The notes: generated by a model from the letters alone, not told the origin. Shown: positions 9,318 through 16,776, numbered from the stretch's first letter. The stretch: DNA of 25,951 nucleotides from F23-B02 sp963650165 (GCA_963650165.1 CAVJKX010000020.1:1-25951); one strand, 5' to 3'. Translations and numbers: made by a program.

Positions 9318-9794
9318 GTGCGTCAGGCAACGCGGCAGTACGCGGTGTCGAACAACACGCCTGCGGGCATAGAGCTGCCGCACATGCTGATAAACGATCC
9401 GCGCCCGGCGTTCGGAAACCTGCCGGTCGCATCGGCGGGCGAAACGGGAGCGGTCTCCCGCTGCGGCGACGAGGTGCTCAGGCCCGCGTTTGATTACATC
9501 GAAAATAACCGCGGCATTTTTCCCGCGCAGCCCGATATGGCGCGCCTGTGCCACCTCAGCCCGAGCTATTTCAGCCGGCTTTTCCGCAAGGAGACGGGCA
9601 TGACGTTCACAAACTATGTCGTCAATGCAAAAACGCAGTGGGCAAAGCAGCTGCTTGCGGAGAGCTCAATGTCAGTTACGGACATAAGCGATACCCTCGG
9701 CTACAGCTCGCCGAGCTATTTTATCAGAAGCTTCAGGGAGCATGAGCATATGACGCCCCATGCCTACCGCAGCCTCGTAAAGCAGAACAAGTGA
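9318..9794 (+). CDS. Truncated AraC-family regulator
   Basis: The C-terminal 100 residues are a complete AraC-type double helix-turn-helix DNA-binding domain: MARLCHLSPSYFSRLFRKET, then VTDISDTLGYSSPSYFIRSF and the terminal MTPHAYR. Only about 60 residues precede it, whereas family members are usually 250-300 long, so the ligand-sensing domain is largely gone. The frame is open back to a TAG at 9288, but sequence before about 9311 belongs to the PLP-enzyme remnant on the other strand. The only usable start is a GTG at 9318 without a ribosome site. It may be a pseudogene, or an HTH-only protein if expressed. A strong terminator follows at 9801. Confidence 0.65.
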   Translation: MRQATRQYAVSNNTPAGIELPHMLINDPRPAFGNLPVASAGETGAVSRCGDEVLRPAFDYIENNRGIFPAQPDMARLCHLSPSYFSRLFRKETGMTFTNYVVNAKTQWAKQLLAESSMSVTDISDTLGYSSPSYFIRSFREHEHMTPHAYRSLVKQNK

Positions 9795-9800
9795 ACATAA

Positions 9801-9833
9801 AAATCCCCGACCGGCGGTCGGGGATTTTTATAT
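9801..9833. terminator. Bidirectional terminator between araC remnant and tetR
   Basis: AAATCCCCGACC (9801-9812) pairs perfectly with GGTCGGGGATTT (9816-9827) around a three-base loop. T-rich bases follow on the plus strand and TTTATG follows on the minus strand. It sits between the convergent AraC-type and TetR-type genes and can serve both. Confidence 0.85.
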
Positions 9834-9838
9834 TGCCG

Positions 9839-10420
9839 TTACGATTGCAGGAGCGTGCTCAGCGAGCCGATTATATCGTCGCTGATGCTGCCGGTGAGGG
9901 CGTTATTGTAGTTGCAGATGAAGGTGCCGGCGATGAGGATCATCATGCCCTCGGCCTCGCGTGCGCCGGCCGCGTCGCCGTAAATGCGCTTGAGGCACCG
10001 TTCCATTATCCGCCGCCACTCGGCAAACTCCTCGCGTATGAGCTCTGCCACGCGCTCGTTGTAGTGCGCAAGGACGTAGGTCTGCGTCGTGGCGTTCGGG
10101 CGGCGCTCGTCTACCCTGCCGCGCGCGACGTAGCTCATGAATGCATTCATGTAATCGGCGTTCGAGCCGTAGTCCGCGCGGTCGTGAGTGTTGAACCACT
10201 CGACGCATTTTTCGCTCATGAAATCGCGCGTGTAGCGCACATAGCTCACGATGAGCTCCTCCTTGCCGTCAAAGTAATTGAGGAGCTTTGCGTGGCTCAT
10301 GCCCGCCTCGGCGGCTATGTCGCGCAGGGAAACGTTCGTGAGCGGCTTGCGGTCTATGCAGCGCTGAAAGGCCATCAATATGTCCATCCGGACAGCTTCT
10401 TTATCAACAATAAGGGGCAT
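9839..10420 (-). CDS. TetR/AcrR-family transcriptional regulator
   Basis: This 193-residue repressor has an N-terminal helix-turn-helix (LRDIAAEAGMSHAKLLNYFD, about residues 32-51) followed by a helical ligand-binding domain. The start at 10420 is supported by AAAAGGAG six bases upstream; longer in-frame starts would read through the divergent promoter region. It is divergent from the MBL-fold hydrolase gene, with a perfect TTACCA/TGGTAA palindrome between them, so it probably represses that gene and perhaps itself. Its ligand is unknown. GCC/GCG-rich codons match the neighbours, giving no hint of recent transfer. Confidence 0.9.
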   Translation of the reverse strand: MPLIVDKEAVRMDILMAFQRCIDRKPLTNVSLRDIAAEAGMSHAKLLNYFDGKEELIVSYVRYTRDFMSEKCVEWFNTHDRADYGSNADYMNAFMSYVARGRVDERRPNATTQTYVLAHYNERVAELIREEFAEWRRIMERCLKRIYGDAAGAREAEGMMILIAGTFICNYNNALTGSISDDIIGSLSTLLQS

Positions 10421-10436
10421 TTTGTCTCCTTTTCTC

Positions 10437-10480
10437 TTTACAATATCGGACATTTGTGATAGTATTTTACCACTTGGTAA
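10437..10480 (+). promoter_or_regulatory. Hydrolase promoter with TetR-type operator
   Basis: TTTACA (10437-10442) and TAGTAT (10460-10465) are 17 bases apart on the plus strand. A perfect palindrome TTACCA-CT-TGGTAA (10467-10480) covers the expected transcription start. This is the classic position for a repressor to block initiation, and the divergent tetR gene is next door. The assignment to that TetR is inferred. Confidence 0.6.
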
Positions 10481-10509
10481 GCAAAAAGTCCATATGGAGG
10501 CCGAAAAAA

Positions 10510-11367
10510 ATGTCCGACGAAAAATCACCCATAAGGATACATGTTCTTCACTGCGGAAGCATGCTCGTGTCAAAGGCCGTGCCCTTCGGCGGCGGCGTGA
10601 ACCTCAAAAACGCCCGGCGCGGCGTGTTCGACAGGCCGTCAGCGCGCGTTGAGCTGCCCGTTTCGGCGTATCTCGTGGAGCATCCTAAGGGAAAGATACT
10701 CATAGACACCGGCTGGAGCCGCGAGATAAGCCCCGACGGCGTGTACGACGAAAAGGCCGCAAAAAGCCAGATGCCCGGCTACCTCGCCGCGTTTTACCGC
10801 CCGCGGGTCGAAAAGGGGAAAACCGTCTCGGAGCAGCTTGCCGCCATGGGCATAGCGCCGGAGAATATCGACACGGTCGTGCTCACGCATCTGGACGCAG
10901 ACCACATAAGCGGCCTGCGCTCGGTACAAAACGCAAAGCGCATCCTGCTCCCCGAGGAGGAGGGCTGGTGGACCATCCGCACGGTGTACCGCCTGCGCCA
11001 GCCGGCGAGCATGTGGGAGGGCGTTCCCATCGAGCATTTCTGGTTCAAGGGCACGATGGACGGGCCGCTGTGGTGGTCCTACGACCTCTTCGGCGACGGC
11101 TCGGTGACCTTCGTGTGCCTGCCCGGACATACGGACGGGCAGATCGGCGTGAAGATAAAAAACGGCGGCAAATTCGTCGTTCTGACCTCGGACGCCGCGT
11201 TCTGCGAGCGCTCGTGGCGCGAGAGGATACTGCCCGGCTTCGGCTTCAACGAAAAGGCCATTCTCAAGTCCTACGACTGGATTGCCGAGCAGGCAAATGA
11301 CCCCGGCTGCGTCGCCGTCATCGCAAATCACGATCCCGACGTGCAGCCGCAGGTCATTGAGCTATAA
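10510..11367 (+). CDS. MBL-fold hydrolase, N-acyl-homoserine-lactonase-like
   Basis: This 285-residue metallo-beta-lactamase-fold enzyme resembles the AHL-lactonase branch, which opens lactone rings or similar esters. The metal motif reads THLDADH (126-132), where the family consensus is HxHxDH: the second His is Asp here. Further ligands are H207 in PGHTDGQ, D228 in LTSDAA and H274 near the C-terminus. GGAGG nine bases before ATG 10510 fixes the start. It lies under a TetR-type operator, so the substrate may be what relieves repression. No quorum-sensing synthase is nearby, so calling it a quorum-quencher would be a guess. Its last six bases overlap the end of the convergent tcdA gene. Confidence 0.85.
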   Translation: MSDEKSPIRIHVLHCGSMLVSKAVPFGGGVNLKNARRGVFDRPSARVELPVSAYLVEHPKGKILIDTGWSREISPDGVYDEKAAKSQMPGYLAAFYRPRVEKGKTVSEQLAAMGIAPENIDTVVLTHLDADHISGLRSVQNAKRILLPEEEGWWTIRTVYRLRQPASMWEGVPIEHFWFKGTMDGPLWWSYDLFGDGSVTFVCLPGHTDGQIGVKIKNGGKFVVLTSDAAFCERSWRERILPGFGFNEKAILKSYDWIAEQANDPGCVAVIANHDPDVQPQVIEL

Positions 11368-12069
11368 TCCGCTTATCGACGTTACTATGTGCTGACACAG
11401 CAGAAGCCCCGCGCTTGCCGGTACCCACACCAGCGAGCCGGGGACGCTCCTGCGTCCGGGAGGCGGAGCCTCGAACTGCTGCGGCTCCATCGCCTCCTCG
11501 GGCGAGAAGACCACGTCGTGATGCTCGATGCCGACCTTGCGCAGCTCCCTGCGCACGACCCTTGCCAGCGGACAGCCGCTGGTTTTTTTAATGTCGCAGA
11601 GCATGAGCCGCTGCGCGTCGCGCTTGTTGCCCGTGCCGAGAGCCGACACGATGGGCACTCCGCGCTCCTTGGCCGTGCGTATAAGATCGACCTTGCAGGA
11701 CACGAGGTCGATGCAGTCGGCGATGTAGTCGTAATCGGCAAAGAAATCGTCGCGGCCCGCGGCCTCGTAGCGGCCGACGATGCAGCTTACCACGATATCG
11801 GGGTTTATATCCTCTATGCGGCGGCGCAGCACCTCGGCCTTGGGCATGTCCACGGTCGAGCCGAGGGCGCACAGCTGCCGGTTGATGTTGCTCAGCCCCA
11901 CGGTGTCCTGGTCTATAAGCGTCAGGCGTCCCACGCCGCAGCGCGCGAGCCCCTCCGCGCACCATGAGCCCACTCCGCCGAGCCCGAACACCGCAACGTG
12001 CGCGCGGGCGAGCTTTTCCATCGCCTCGGCTCCGAGGAGCATTTCGGCGCGTATGGTTCTTTCGTTCAT
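11362..12069 (-). CDS. tcdA: tRNA threonylcarbamoyladenosine dehydratase TcdA (ThiF/HesA family)
   Basis: This 235-residue E1-like enzyme uses ATP to cyclise t6A to ct6A in ANN-decoding tRNAs. The nucleotide loop is FGLGGVGS (28-35), followed by IDQDTVGLSNINRQ (52-65), PKAEVLRRRIEDINP (77-91) and ADCIDLVSCK, all typical of TcdA within the ThiF/MoeB superfamily. GTGNKRDA and CPLARVVRRELRK further favour TcdA over MoeB. It lacks the MoeB zinc cysteine pairs. GGAG seven bases upstream supports the ATG. The gene has its own leader just after a terminator and overlaps the convergent hydrolase gene tail-to-tail by six bases. Confidence 0.9.
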   Translation of the reverse strand: MNERTIRAEMLLGAEAMEKLARAHVAVFGLGGVGSWCAEGLARCGVGRLTLIDQDTVGLSNINRQLCALGSTVDMPKAEVLRRRIEDINPDIVVSCIVGRYEAAGRDDFFADYDYIADCIDLVSCKVDLIRTAKERGVPIVSALGTGNKRDAQRLMLCDIKKTSGCPLARVVRRELRKVGIEHHDVVFSPEEAMEPQQFEAPPPGRRSVPGSLVWVPASAGLLLCQHIVTSISGL

Positions 12070-12089
12070 ATTATATCTCCGTAAACAGT

Positions 12090-12117
12090 AAAGGCCGTTC
12101 CTCTGGAACGGCCTTTT
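12090..12117. terminator. Terminator after the PrsA-like gene
   Basis: AAAGGCCGTTCC (12090-12101) pairs with GGAACGGCCTTT (12105-12116) around TCT. It lies directly downstream of the minus-strand foldase-like gene and just upstream of tcdA, so it separates the two minus-strand units. Its plus-strand face also ends in TTTT. Confidence 0.8.
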
Positions 12118-12121
12118 AAGC

Positions 12122-12149
12122 TAAGCTTGATCTATTAAGCTTGATTTAT
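12122..12149. repeat. Tandem 14-base repeat
   Basis: TAAGCTTGATCTAT (12122-12135) is followed at once by TAAGCTTGATTTAT (12136-12149), 13 of 14 bases identical. It lies between the stop of the foldase-like gene and its terminator. It is probably a small slippage duplication with no evident function. Confidence 0.6.
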
Positions 12150-13453
12150 CAGACGCCGACGTAGCGTGCCGAGCCGGTGTAGGAGGCCGTGTAGACTTCG
12201 GTGATCTTGCTGAAGACCTCCTCGTTCCACTCGCTGAGCACCTCCTGCTTGAGCAGGTTCTCGGCGACGTAGTCGCAGTAGTTCTGATCGCCGCTGTCGT
12301 CGGTGGGAGCCTGGTTGTTGTCGCGCTTGGTGAACACGACGACATAGCTGCCGCTGCTTGCGTCGATAACGGTCGTATCGCCCGCGACGCGGTCTGCGCT
12401 CTTTATCCACTCGGAGAGATCGGACTCGACGGAGGAGCCGGAAAGATCGGTCTGCTCGGTGGGCGTTGCGTCGGTGACGGCTGCGGCCACTGCGTCGGCA
12501 AGGGAGGTGCCGCCGTTTACGCTTGCAAGGATGCTCTCTGCGGTAGCCTTTGCGGCTGCAAGGGTCTCTTCGGTGGGCTCTTCGGCGCTCTCGTCCTCGT
12601 CGTCGGAGTGCTCGTGCTCGGGGACCTCCGCCTCAACGAGATAGTAGCTGTAGGTGAACTTATCGTAGCTGTCCTTGACGGTGTCGTACTTTGCGGCCAG
12701 CTCCTCGGCGGTGTACTCCTGCGCGTCGGTGATGCTGTTCTGCACCTTGGTGGCCAGGGACTGGAGCTCGAGGATGGAGCGGGCAACGCTCTCGTTGCTG
12801 CCGCGGCCGTAGTTTGCCGCGAGGAACTTGCTGACGCTGCCGTAGTTGTTTTCCTTTGCGGTGTCGGCGATGGAGTCGATGGTCTCGTCTATCTCCTTGA
12901 GATCGTCCTCGTCGAGCGAAATGTCATGCTGCTCGGCGTATGCCTCGAAGGCCGCAAGCTGCGTGAGCGTGGAGGAGGTAGCGTCGCGGAAATAATCGTC
13001 CCAGGTGTAGGTCTCGGTGCTCTCGGAGCTGTCCTCGTCATCGTCGGAGCTCGCGTTCGGGTTCATGGGGCACTCCTGCTCGTCGAGGGGCTGGGAGGTG
13101 TCAAGCACGGAGGACAGATAGCTGCCGTAGGTGTTAACAAAGCTGATATACTGCATATGATATACATAGTTGCACTCAGCCACGGAGAAGCTGCGCTCGC
13201 CTGCGGAAACGGTCGTATCGCCGACCGTGACCTCGGTGTTGGAGACCGTCAGCGCGTCAAGCGATCTGTACAGTGCGCCGGTATTGAGGTAAATGGCGAA
13301 CGCGAAGAAGATGACGAGGGCGACCCCGACGATCGTCCACTTGATCTTCTGCTTTTTCTTCTTGTCGGCTTCCTTTTTTGCATTGATGTCCTTCATGTAG
13401 GAGCCTTCGCTGCGGGCAGCCTGTCTGTTTTTTCTTTCGGTTGATGAACTCAT
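12149..13453 (-). CDS. Membrane-anchored PrsA/SurA-like foldase, degenerate PPIase domain
   Basis: This 434-residue protein has a basic cytoplasmic N-terminus, one membrane helix (about 38-57) and a long outer domain, so it probably acts in the envelope on secreted proteins. Residues 160-265 are helical, like a SurA/PrsA N-domain. Residues 266-378 (YSYYLVEAEV, then AAAKATAESIL, then AGDTTVIDASSGSYVVVF) follow the pattern of a parvulin-type domain, but it is interrupted by an acidic, His-containing insert (EHEHSDDEDE, 280-289). A second acidic stretch lies at 136-142. Catalytic parvulin residues are not obvious, so a chaperone role is as likely as isomerase activity. AGGAAG seven bases upstream supports the ATG. 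It has a strong promoter at 13490-13518. Confidence 0.7.
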   Translation of the reverse strand: MSSSTERKNRQAARSEGSYMKDINAKKEADKKKKQKIKWTIVGVALVIFFAFAIYLNTGALYRSLDALTVSNTEVTVGDTTVSAGERSFSVAECNYVYHMQYISFVNTYGSYLSSVLDTSQPLDEQECPMNPNASSDDDEDSSESTETYTWDDYFRDATSSTLTQLAAFEAYAEQHDISLDEDDLKEIDETIDSIADTAKENNYGSVSKFLAANYGRGSNESVARSILELQSLATKVQNSITDAQEYTAEELAAKYDTVKDSYDKFTYSYYLVEAEVPEHEHSDDEDESAEEPTEETLAAAKATAESILASVNGGTSLADAVAAAVTDATPTEQTDLSGSSVESDLSEWIKSADRVAGDTTVIDASSGSYVVVFTKRDNNQAPTDDSGDQNYCDYVAENLLKQEVLSEWNEEVFSKITEVYTASYTGSARYVGV

Positions 13454-13489
13454 GTCGTATCTTCCTTTTTATTTCAGTTGGATTTATAC

Positions 13490-13518
13490 ATTATACCCCA
13501 AAAGGCAAATGGTTTCAA
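13490..13518 (-). promoter_or_regulatory. Strong promoter of the foldase-like gene
   Basis: On the minus strand TTGAAA (13518-13513) and a perfect TATAAT (13495-13490) are exactly 17 bases apart. The start codon lies 36 bases beyond the -10 box. This is among the best sigma-70/SigA-type matches in the window. Confidence 0.8.
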
Positions 13519-13526
13519 TAGCAAAG

Positions 13527-13555
13527 TTGCGGCATCGCGCGACTTGTGGTATGAT
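13527..13555 (+). promoter_or_regulatory. Promoter of the metallophosphoesterase gene
   Basis: TTGCGG (13527-13532), a 17-base spacer and TATGAT (13550-13555) with an extended TGG just before it. The -35 boxes of the two divergent promoters lie back to back, eight bases apart, so the genes may compete or be co-regulated. Confidence 0.6.
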
Positions 13556-13589
13556 TGCCGCAGACTGAATTTATCTGCGAGGCATTACA

Positions 13590-14447
13590 TTGAAAACTTA
13601 CGGCAAAAAACGCAGAGGCCGCGGCTGCCTGACGGCGCTTGTCATCATTGCGCTCGCGGCGGCGCTCTGTGCATTTTTAATAAACGACAGCCGAACAAGG
13701 CTCGAGGTAAGCCGCTATGAGGTCTCATCCTCAAAGCTGCCGCAGAGCTTCGACGGCTTTAAGATCGTGCAGCTTTCCGACCTGCACGGAGCGGAGTTCG
13801 GCGCCGACGGCACGGAGCTTGCCGAAAGGGTCGCGGCTCTGGAGCCCGATATCATCGCGCTCACCGGAGATTTCGTCACCGACGAGGGCGATCTTGAAGC
13901 TGTCGGAAAGCTTGTCGGCCGGCTTACGGAGATATGTCCGGTGTACTTCGTCAGCGGGAACCACGAATTCGGCTCCGGCCTTGCCGCGCAGGTGCGTGAG
14001 ACAATGGAGGACGCCGGAGTGAAATATCTGAGCAACGAATATCTCACGATAAGCCGCGGCGGGGAGGATATCCTGCTCGGCGGCGTCGAGGATCCGCTGG
14101 CCTATGCCGACATGCTCACTCCCGAGGAGCTTGCCCGGCAGATGGCAGAGGCTTCTCCCTCGGCGTTCAGGATACTGCTGGGGCACCGCAATTACTGGAT
14201 GACGGAGTATCCCGGGCTGCCGGTCGATCTCATTCTGTCCGGCCATGCGCACGGCGGCCTTATCCGCATTCCCGGCGTCGGCGGCCTTATAGGCACCGAC
14301 CGCAGCCTGTTCCCGGACTTCGCGGGAGGAGCGTACAACAACGGCAGCTACACGATGATCGTCTCGCGCGGACTCGGAAACTCCGTGCCCGTACCGCGCA
14401 TCTTCAACCACCCCGAGATCGTCTGCGTGACATTAAAGGCCGAATAA
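13590..14447 (+). CDS. Membrane-anchored metallophosphoesterase (YkuE/YaeI-like)
   Basis: This 285-residue calcineurin-fold phosphoesterase has one N-terminal hydrophobic helix (about 13-31) after a very basic start, so its catalytic domain is probably outside the membrane. Metal motifs appear in order: SDLHG, LTGDFVTDEGD, SGNHEFGSG, LLGHRN and LSGHAHGGLIRIP. Relatives act on lipid or nucleotide phosphates; YaeI/LpxG-like and YkuE proteins share this layout. The start is a TTG at 13590 with GCGAGG seven bases upstream; the first in-frame ATG lies far into the conserved fold. It is divergent from the foldase-like gene and appears to be a single-gene unit. Confidence 0.88.
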   Translation: MKTYGKKRRGRGCLTALVIIALAAALCAFLINDSRTRLEVSRYEVSSSKLPQSFDGFKIVQLSDLHGAEFGADGTELAERVAALEPDIIALTGDFVTDEGDLEAVGKLVGRLTEICPVYFVSGNHEFGSGLAAQVRETMEDAGVKYLSNEYLTISRGGEDILLGGVEDPLAYADMLTPEELARQMAEASPSAFRILLGHRNYWMTEYPGLPVDLILSGHAHGGLIRIPGVGGLIGTDRSLFPDFAGGAYNNGSYTMIVSRGLGNSVPVPRIFNHPEIVCVTLKAE

Positions 14448-14512
14448 AGCAGTCATGTTTCCGTTCCCTTCAGCATAAGATATAAGTATGCTGAAAAAAC
14501 GAGGTGACCTGA

Positions 14513-14569
14513 ATGGATATCGACGACATGATATTCGGCGACCATGACCCCGGCCCGAGCGACAGATAA
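14513..14569 (+). CDS. Possible 18-residue small protein
   Basis: GAGGTGA sits just before ATG 14513, which opens a very acidic 18-codon frame (MDIDDMIFGDHDPGPSDR) ending in TAA. A hairpin CAGCATA/TATGCTG (14471-14493) lies immediately upstream. I do not recognise the peptide. The strong ribosome site is the only positive evidence. It could be a genuine small protein, a leader peptide or the remnant of a longer gene. Confidence 0.3.
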   Translation: MDIDDMIFGDHDPGPSDR

Positions 14570-14577
14570 TTTGAGAC

Positions 14578-14775
14578 CGTCAAAAAGCCTATGCTGCTGC
14601 GTAGAGATATCCGCGCAGCGGGGGAGCTCGAGGGGTAGCGAAGCGTCGGCGCGGGAGTGAATGACATGCCGGTGGCATGTCAGAGCCGCGCCGTGACCGA
14701 GCCGCAGCGAGAAAAGACCCGCCTCGAATTAGATTATAGCCATCAAAAACGTCTGATTTATCAGACTTTTTGACG
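14578..14775. mobile_element. MITE-like element with short terminal inverted repeats
   Basis: CGTCAAAAAG (14578-14587) and CTTTTTGACG (14766-14775) are perfect 10-base inverted repeats bounding 198 bases. No convincing reading frame lies inside. It contains a 9-base perfect hairpin, TGACATGCC/GGCATGTCA (14662-14682). No clear target-site duplication flanks it, and no second copy is in the window, so mobility is inferred only from shape. Confidence 0.4.
14751..14771 (+). terminator. Terminator-like hairpin inside the hairpin cluster
   Basis: GTCTGA (14751-14756) pairs with TCAGAC (14761-14766) around TTTA and is followed by five T's on the plus strand. It could end transcripts from the metallophosphoesterase gene or from a small RNA in this stretch. 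Confidence 0.5.
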
Positions 14776-14793
14776 AGCACAGCGAGATTTTTC

Positions 14794-14859
14794 GTGAAGC
14801 GCAAGCTTCACAAAAAATGTGGCGTTTTTGAAGCGCGCAAAAAAGTCACAGACTTTTTT
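14794..14859. repeat. Two further stem-loops
   Basis: GTGAAGC-GCAA-GCTTCAC (14794-14811) has a GNRA-type tetraloop. AAAAAAGTC-ACA-GACTTTTTT (14839-14859) is a perfect 9-base stem. Together with neighbouring hairpins they fill an otherwise gene-free stretch, 14570-14893. No coding signal was seen there. Confidence 0.5.
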
Positions 14860-14868
14860 GACACGCTG

Positions 14869-14895
14869 AAAACGACCCGAACGGGTCGTTTTTTT
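14869..14895. terminator. Terminator at the end of the two-component operon
   Basis: AAAACGACCCG (14869-14879) pairs with CGGGTCGTTTT (14882-14892), with a T-run on the plus strand and TTTTC on the minus strand. It directly abuts the stop codon of the histidine kinase gene and can also stop plus-strand transcripts. Confidence 0.85.
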
Positions 14896-16105
14896 ACAGC
14901 GTTACGCGGAAGATTATGCTCTTCCCGTCCGGCGTTTCGGCGCTTATGCCGCCGCCGAGCGCCTGAGCCGTGGCCTTTGCGATGGCAAGGCCGATGCCCG
15001 TTCCGCCGTCATAGCGGCGCGATTTGTCCGCGCGGTAGAAGCGGTCGAAGAAGCGGTCGATATCGCCGAGCGAGTCCGGCGGACAGGTGTTGTACACCTC
15101 GATGATCATGCTTTTGTGCCGGGCGAATACCGAAAGGCGTATCTCGCCGCCGTCGTCGGAGTATTTGAAGGCGTTGTCGAGCAATATGGATATGAGCTGC
15201 TGCACGGCGGCCATGTCGCCGGTCATCGTCAGATCGGGGCTTATGCTCTGGCTGTAGCTTTTGCCCTGCGCCCTGGCGCGCATCTCAAAGGGCTCGGCCG
15301 CCTCCCACGCCGCGTCCGAGAGCGAAAACTCGCTCTTGTCCGGCAGGGGCATGCCCTCGTCAAGGCGCGAGAGCGTCACGAGGTTTTTGACAAGGCGCGA
15401 CATGCGCACGGTCTGCTTCTGTATGTTGTCGACCCATTCGTTTTCGCCGTTTTCCATCCTGAGCACATCCGCGCTCGTCGAGATGGAGGTCAGCGGCGTT
15501 TTGAGCTCGTGCCCGGCGTCGGTGATGAACTGCTTCTGAAGCTCGATATTGCGGATATAGGGCGCGATCGCCTTTTTCGAAAAGGCCGTTACGAGCACGA
15601 AGCCCAGTAGCAGGCTCAGCGCCGCGACAAAGAGCGATACCGTCAGAAGCGTCTTCATCGACTGCTGCTCGGGCGAGGCGTTGAGAAAAACTATCGCACT
15701 TCCGGAGCTTGCCGACTTCACGCAGTAGCGGTAATCGCCGTAATAGCCCTGCTCGTGCCCTCCGGACAGGGCGTCGGAGGCGTAGTACAGCGCCTCCTGC
15801 GCGGAAACGCTTGCGATATAGTCGCTGTAAACGCGCAGTGCGTCGCCGTCGGAGTCGTACACGACGGCAAAGTAGCGCGTCATGTATTTGGCCTCCGGCG
15901 AGTCTCCCGAAAAAATATCCGGCAGAGTGAAGCTTGACGAGCCGGTGTATGACCCATGTCCCAGGAGCGCGTCTATCGTATCGTCGAGCCTGTTTGTCGT
16001 TATCGTATAGTTCCACAGGTTAACCGCGACCAGCAGCACGAGCGTCACCGCGCCCATGGCCGCCATCGCCGAGGCGATGAACCTGCGCCGCATTTTGACG
16101 AGCAT
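14894..16105 (-). CDS. Sensor histidine kinase (CssS-like position)
   Basis: This 403-residue membrane sensor kinase has transmembrane helices at about 7-29 and 152-174 enclosing an outer domain of about 120 residues. It has the H-box GHELKTPLTS (phospho-acceptor H199), N-box LLDNAFKYS (308-316) and G-box GGTGIGLAI (367-375). No separate HAMP domain is obvious between the second helix and the H-box. ATG 16105 shares a base with the regulator stop (TAATG), and GGAGG lies just upstream, so the pair is translated together. The outer domain probably senses an envelope signal. Divergent htrA suggests misfolded secreted protein, as for CssS in Bacillus; this is inference from context. Confidence 0.93.
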   Translation of the reverse strand: MLVKMRRRFIASAMAAMGAVTLVLLVAVNLWNYTITTNRLDDTIDALLGHGSYTGSSSFTLPDIFSGDSPEAKYMTRYFAVVYDSDGDALRVYSDYIASVSAQEALYYASDALSGGHEQGYYGDYRYCVKSASSGSAIVFLNASPEQQSMKTLLTVSLFVAALSLLLGFVLVTAFSKKAIAPYIRNIELQKQFITDAGHELKTPLTSISTSADVLRMENGENEWVDNIQKQTVRMSRLVKNLVTLSRLDEGMPLPDKSEFSLSDAAWEAAEPFEMRARAQGKSYSQSISPDLTMTGDMAAVQQLISILLDNAFKYSDDGGEIRLSVFARHKSMIIEVYNTCPPDSLGDIDRFFDRFYRADKSRRYDGGTGIGLAIAKATAQALGGGISAETPDGKSIIFRVTL

Positions 16106-16776
16106 TATTTTTCCTCCAGCGCGTAGCCCGCGCCGCGTATGGTTTTTATCTCGACGTCCGCGTCGAGGCCGCGCAGCTTTTTGCGCAGAAAGCCGATGTA
16201 TGTCCACACGACGTCGGTCTCCGACTCCGTGTCCAGATCCCAGACCTTCTGCATGAGCGCATCGGTCGAGAAAACGCGGCCGCGGTTGCGCATGAACAGC
16301 TCCATGAGCTGAAACTCCTTGTTGTTAAGGCGCACGCTCTGCCCCTTTGCCGACAGCGTGTACGAGCTCAGATCAAGGCTCGTGCCGCCGACCCGGATAA
16401 CGTCGGGGGCGTAGTTTCCGCTGCGGCGTGTCAGCGCACGCACGCGCGATATAAATTCGCCCATGGCAAAGGGCTTGGGCAGATAGTCGTCCGCGCCCGC
16501 GTCGAGACCTGCGATGCGGTCCTCGACCTCGGCCTTGGCGGTGAGAAACAGGACCGGCGTGCCGATGCCCTTTTCGCGCGCGCGCCTGAGCACCTCGAGC
16601 CCGTCGAGCCCCGGCATCATTATATCCAGCACCACCGCGTCATAGCTCACCGACAGCATGTAATCGAGCGCGTCAAGCCCGTTATGCACCATATCGACCG
16701 CAAAACGGTTTTTTTCGAGAACGAGCTTGAGCGCCTTTGCGATGCCGACCTCGTCCTCGGCTATAAGAATACGCAT
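16105..16776 (-). CDS. OmpR/PhoB-family response regulator
   Basis: This 223-residue regulator has a receiver domain (phospho-acceptor D51 in VVLDIMMPG, T79 in FLTAK, K101 in YLPKPF) and a C-terminal winged helix (about 125-222, ending IKTIRGAGYAL). The start at 16776 has a strong AGAGGTGA six bases upstream; the longer in-frame start would run into the promoter. It is the first gene of the two-gene operon. Direct repeats of TTTCAG lie before it on the minus strand and before divergent htrA on the plus strand, with the 10-11 base period expected for OmpR-family binding. It therefore probably activates both itself and htrA. Confidence 0.95.
   Translation of the reverse strand: MRILIAEDEVGIAKALKLVLEKNRFAVDMVHNGLDALDYMLSVSYDAVVLDIMMPGLDGLEVLRRAREKGIGTPVLFLTAKAEVEDRIAGLDAGADDYLPKPFAMGEFISRVRALTRRSGNYAPDVIRVGGTSLDLSSYTLSAKGQSVRLNNKEFQLMELFMRNRGRVFSTDALMQKVWDLDTESETDVVWTYIGFLRKKLRGLDADVEIKTIRGAGYALEEK

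Noticed and set aside
16106..16207. Longer N-terminus for the histidine kinase
   Set aside because: It would overlap the response regulator's winged helix; ATG 16105 has GGAGG and abuts the regulator stop.
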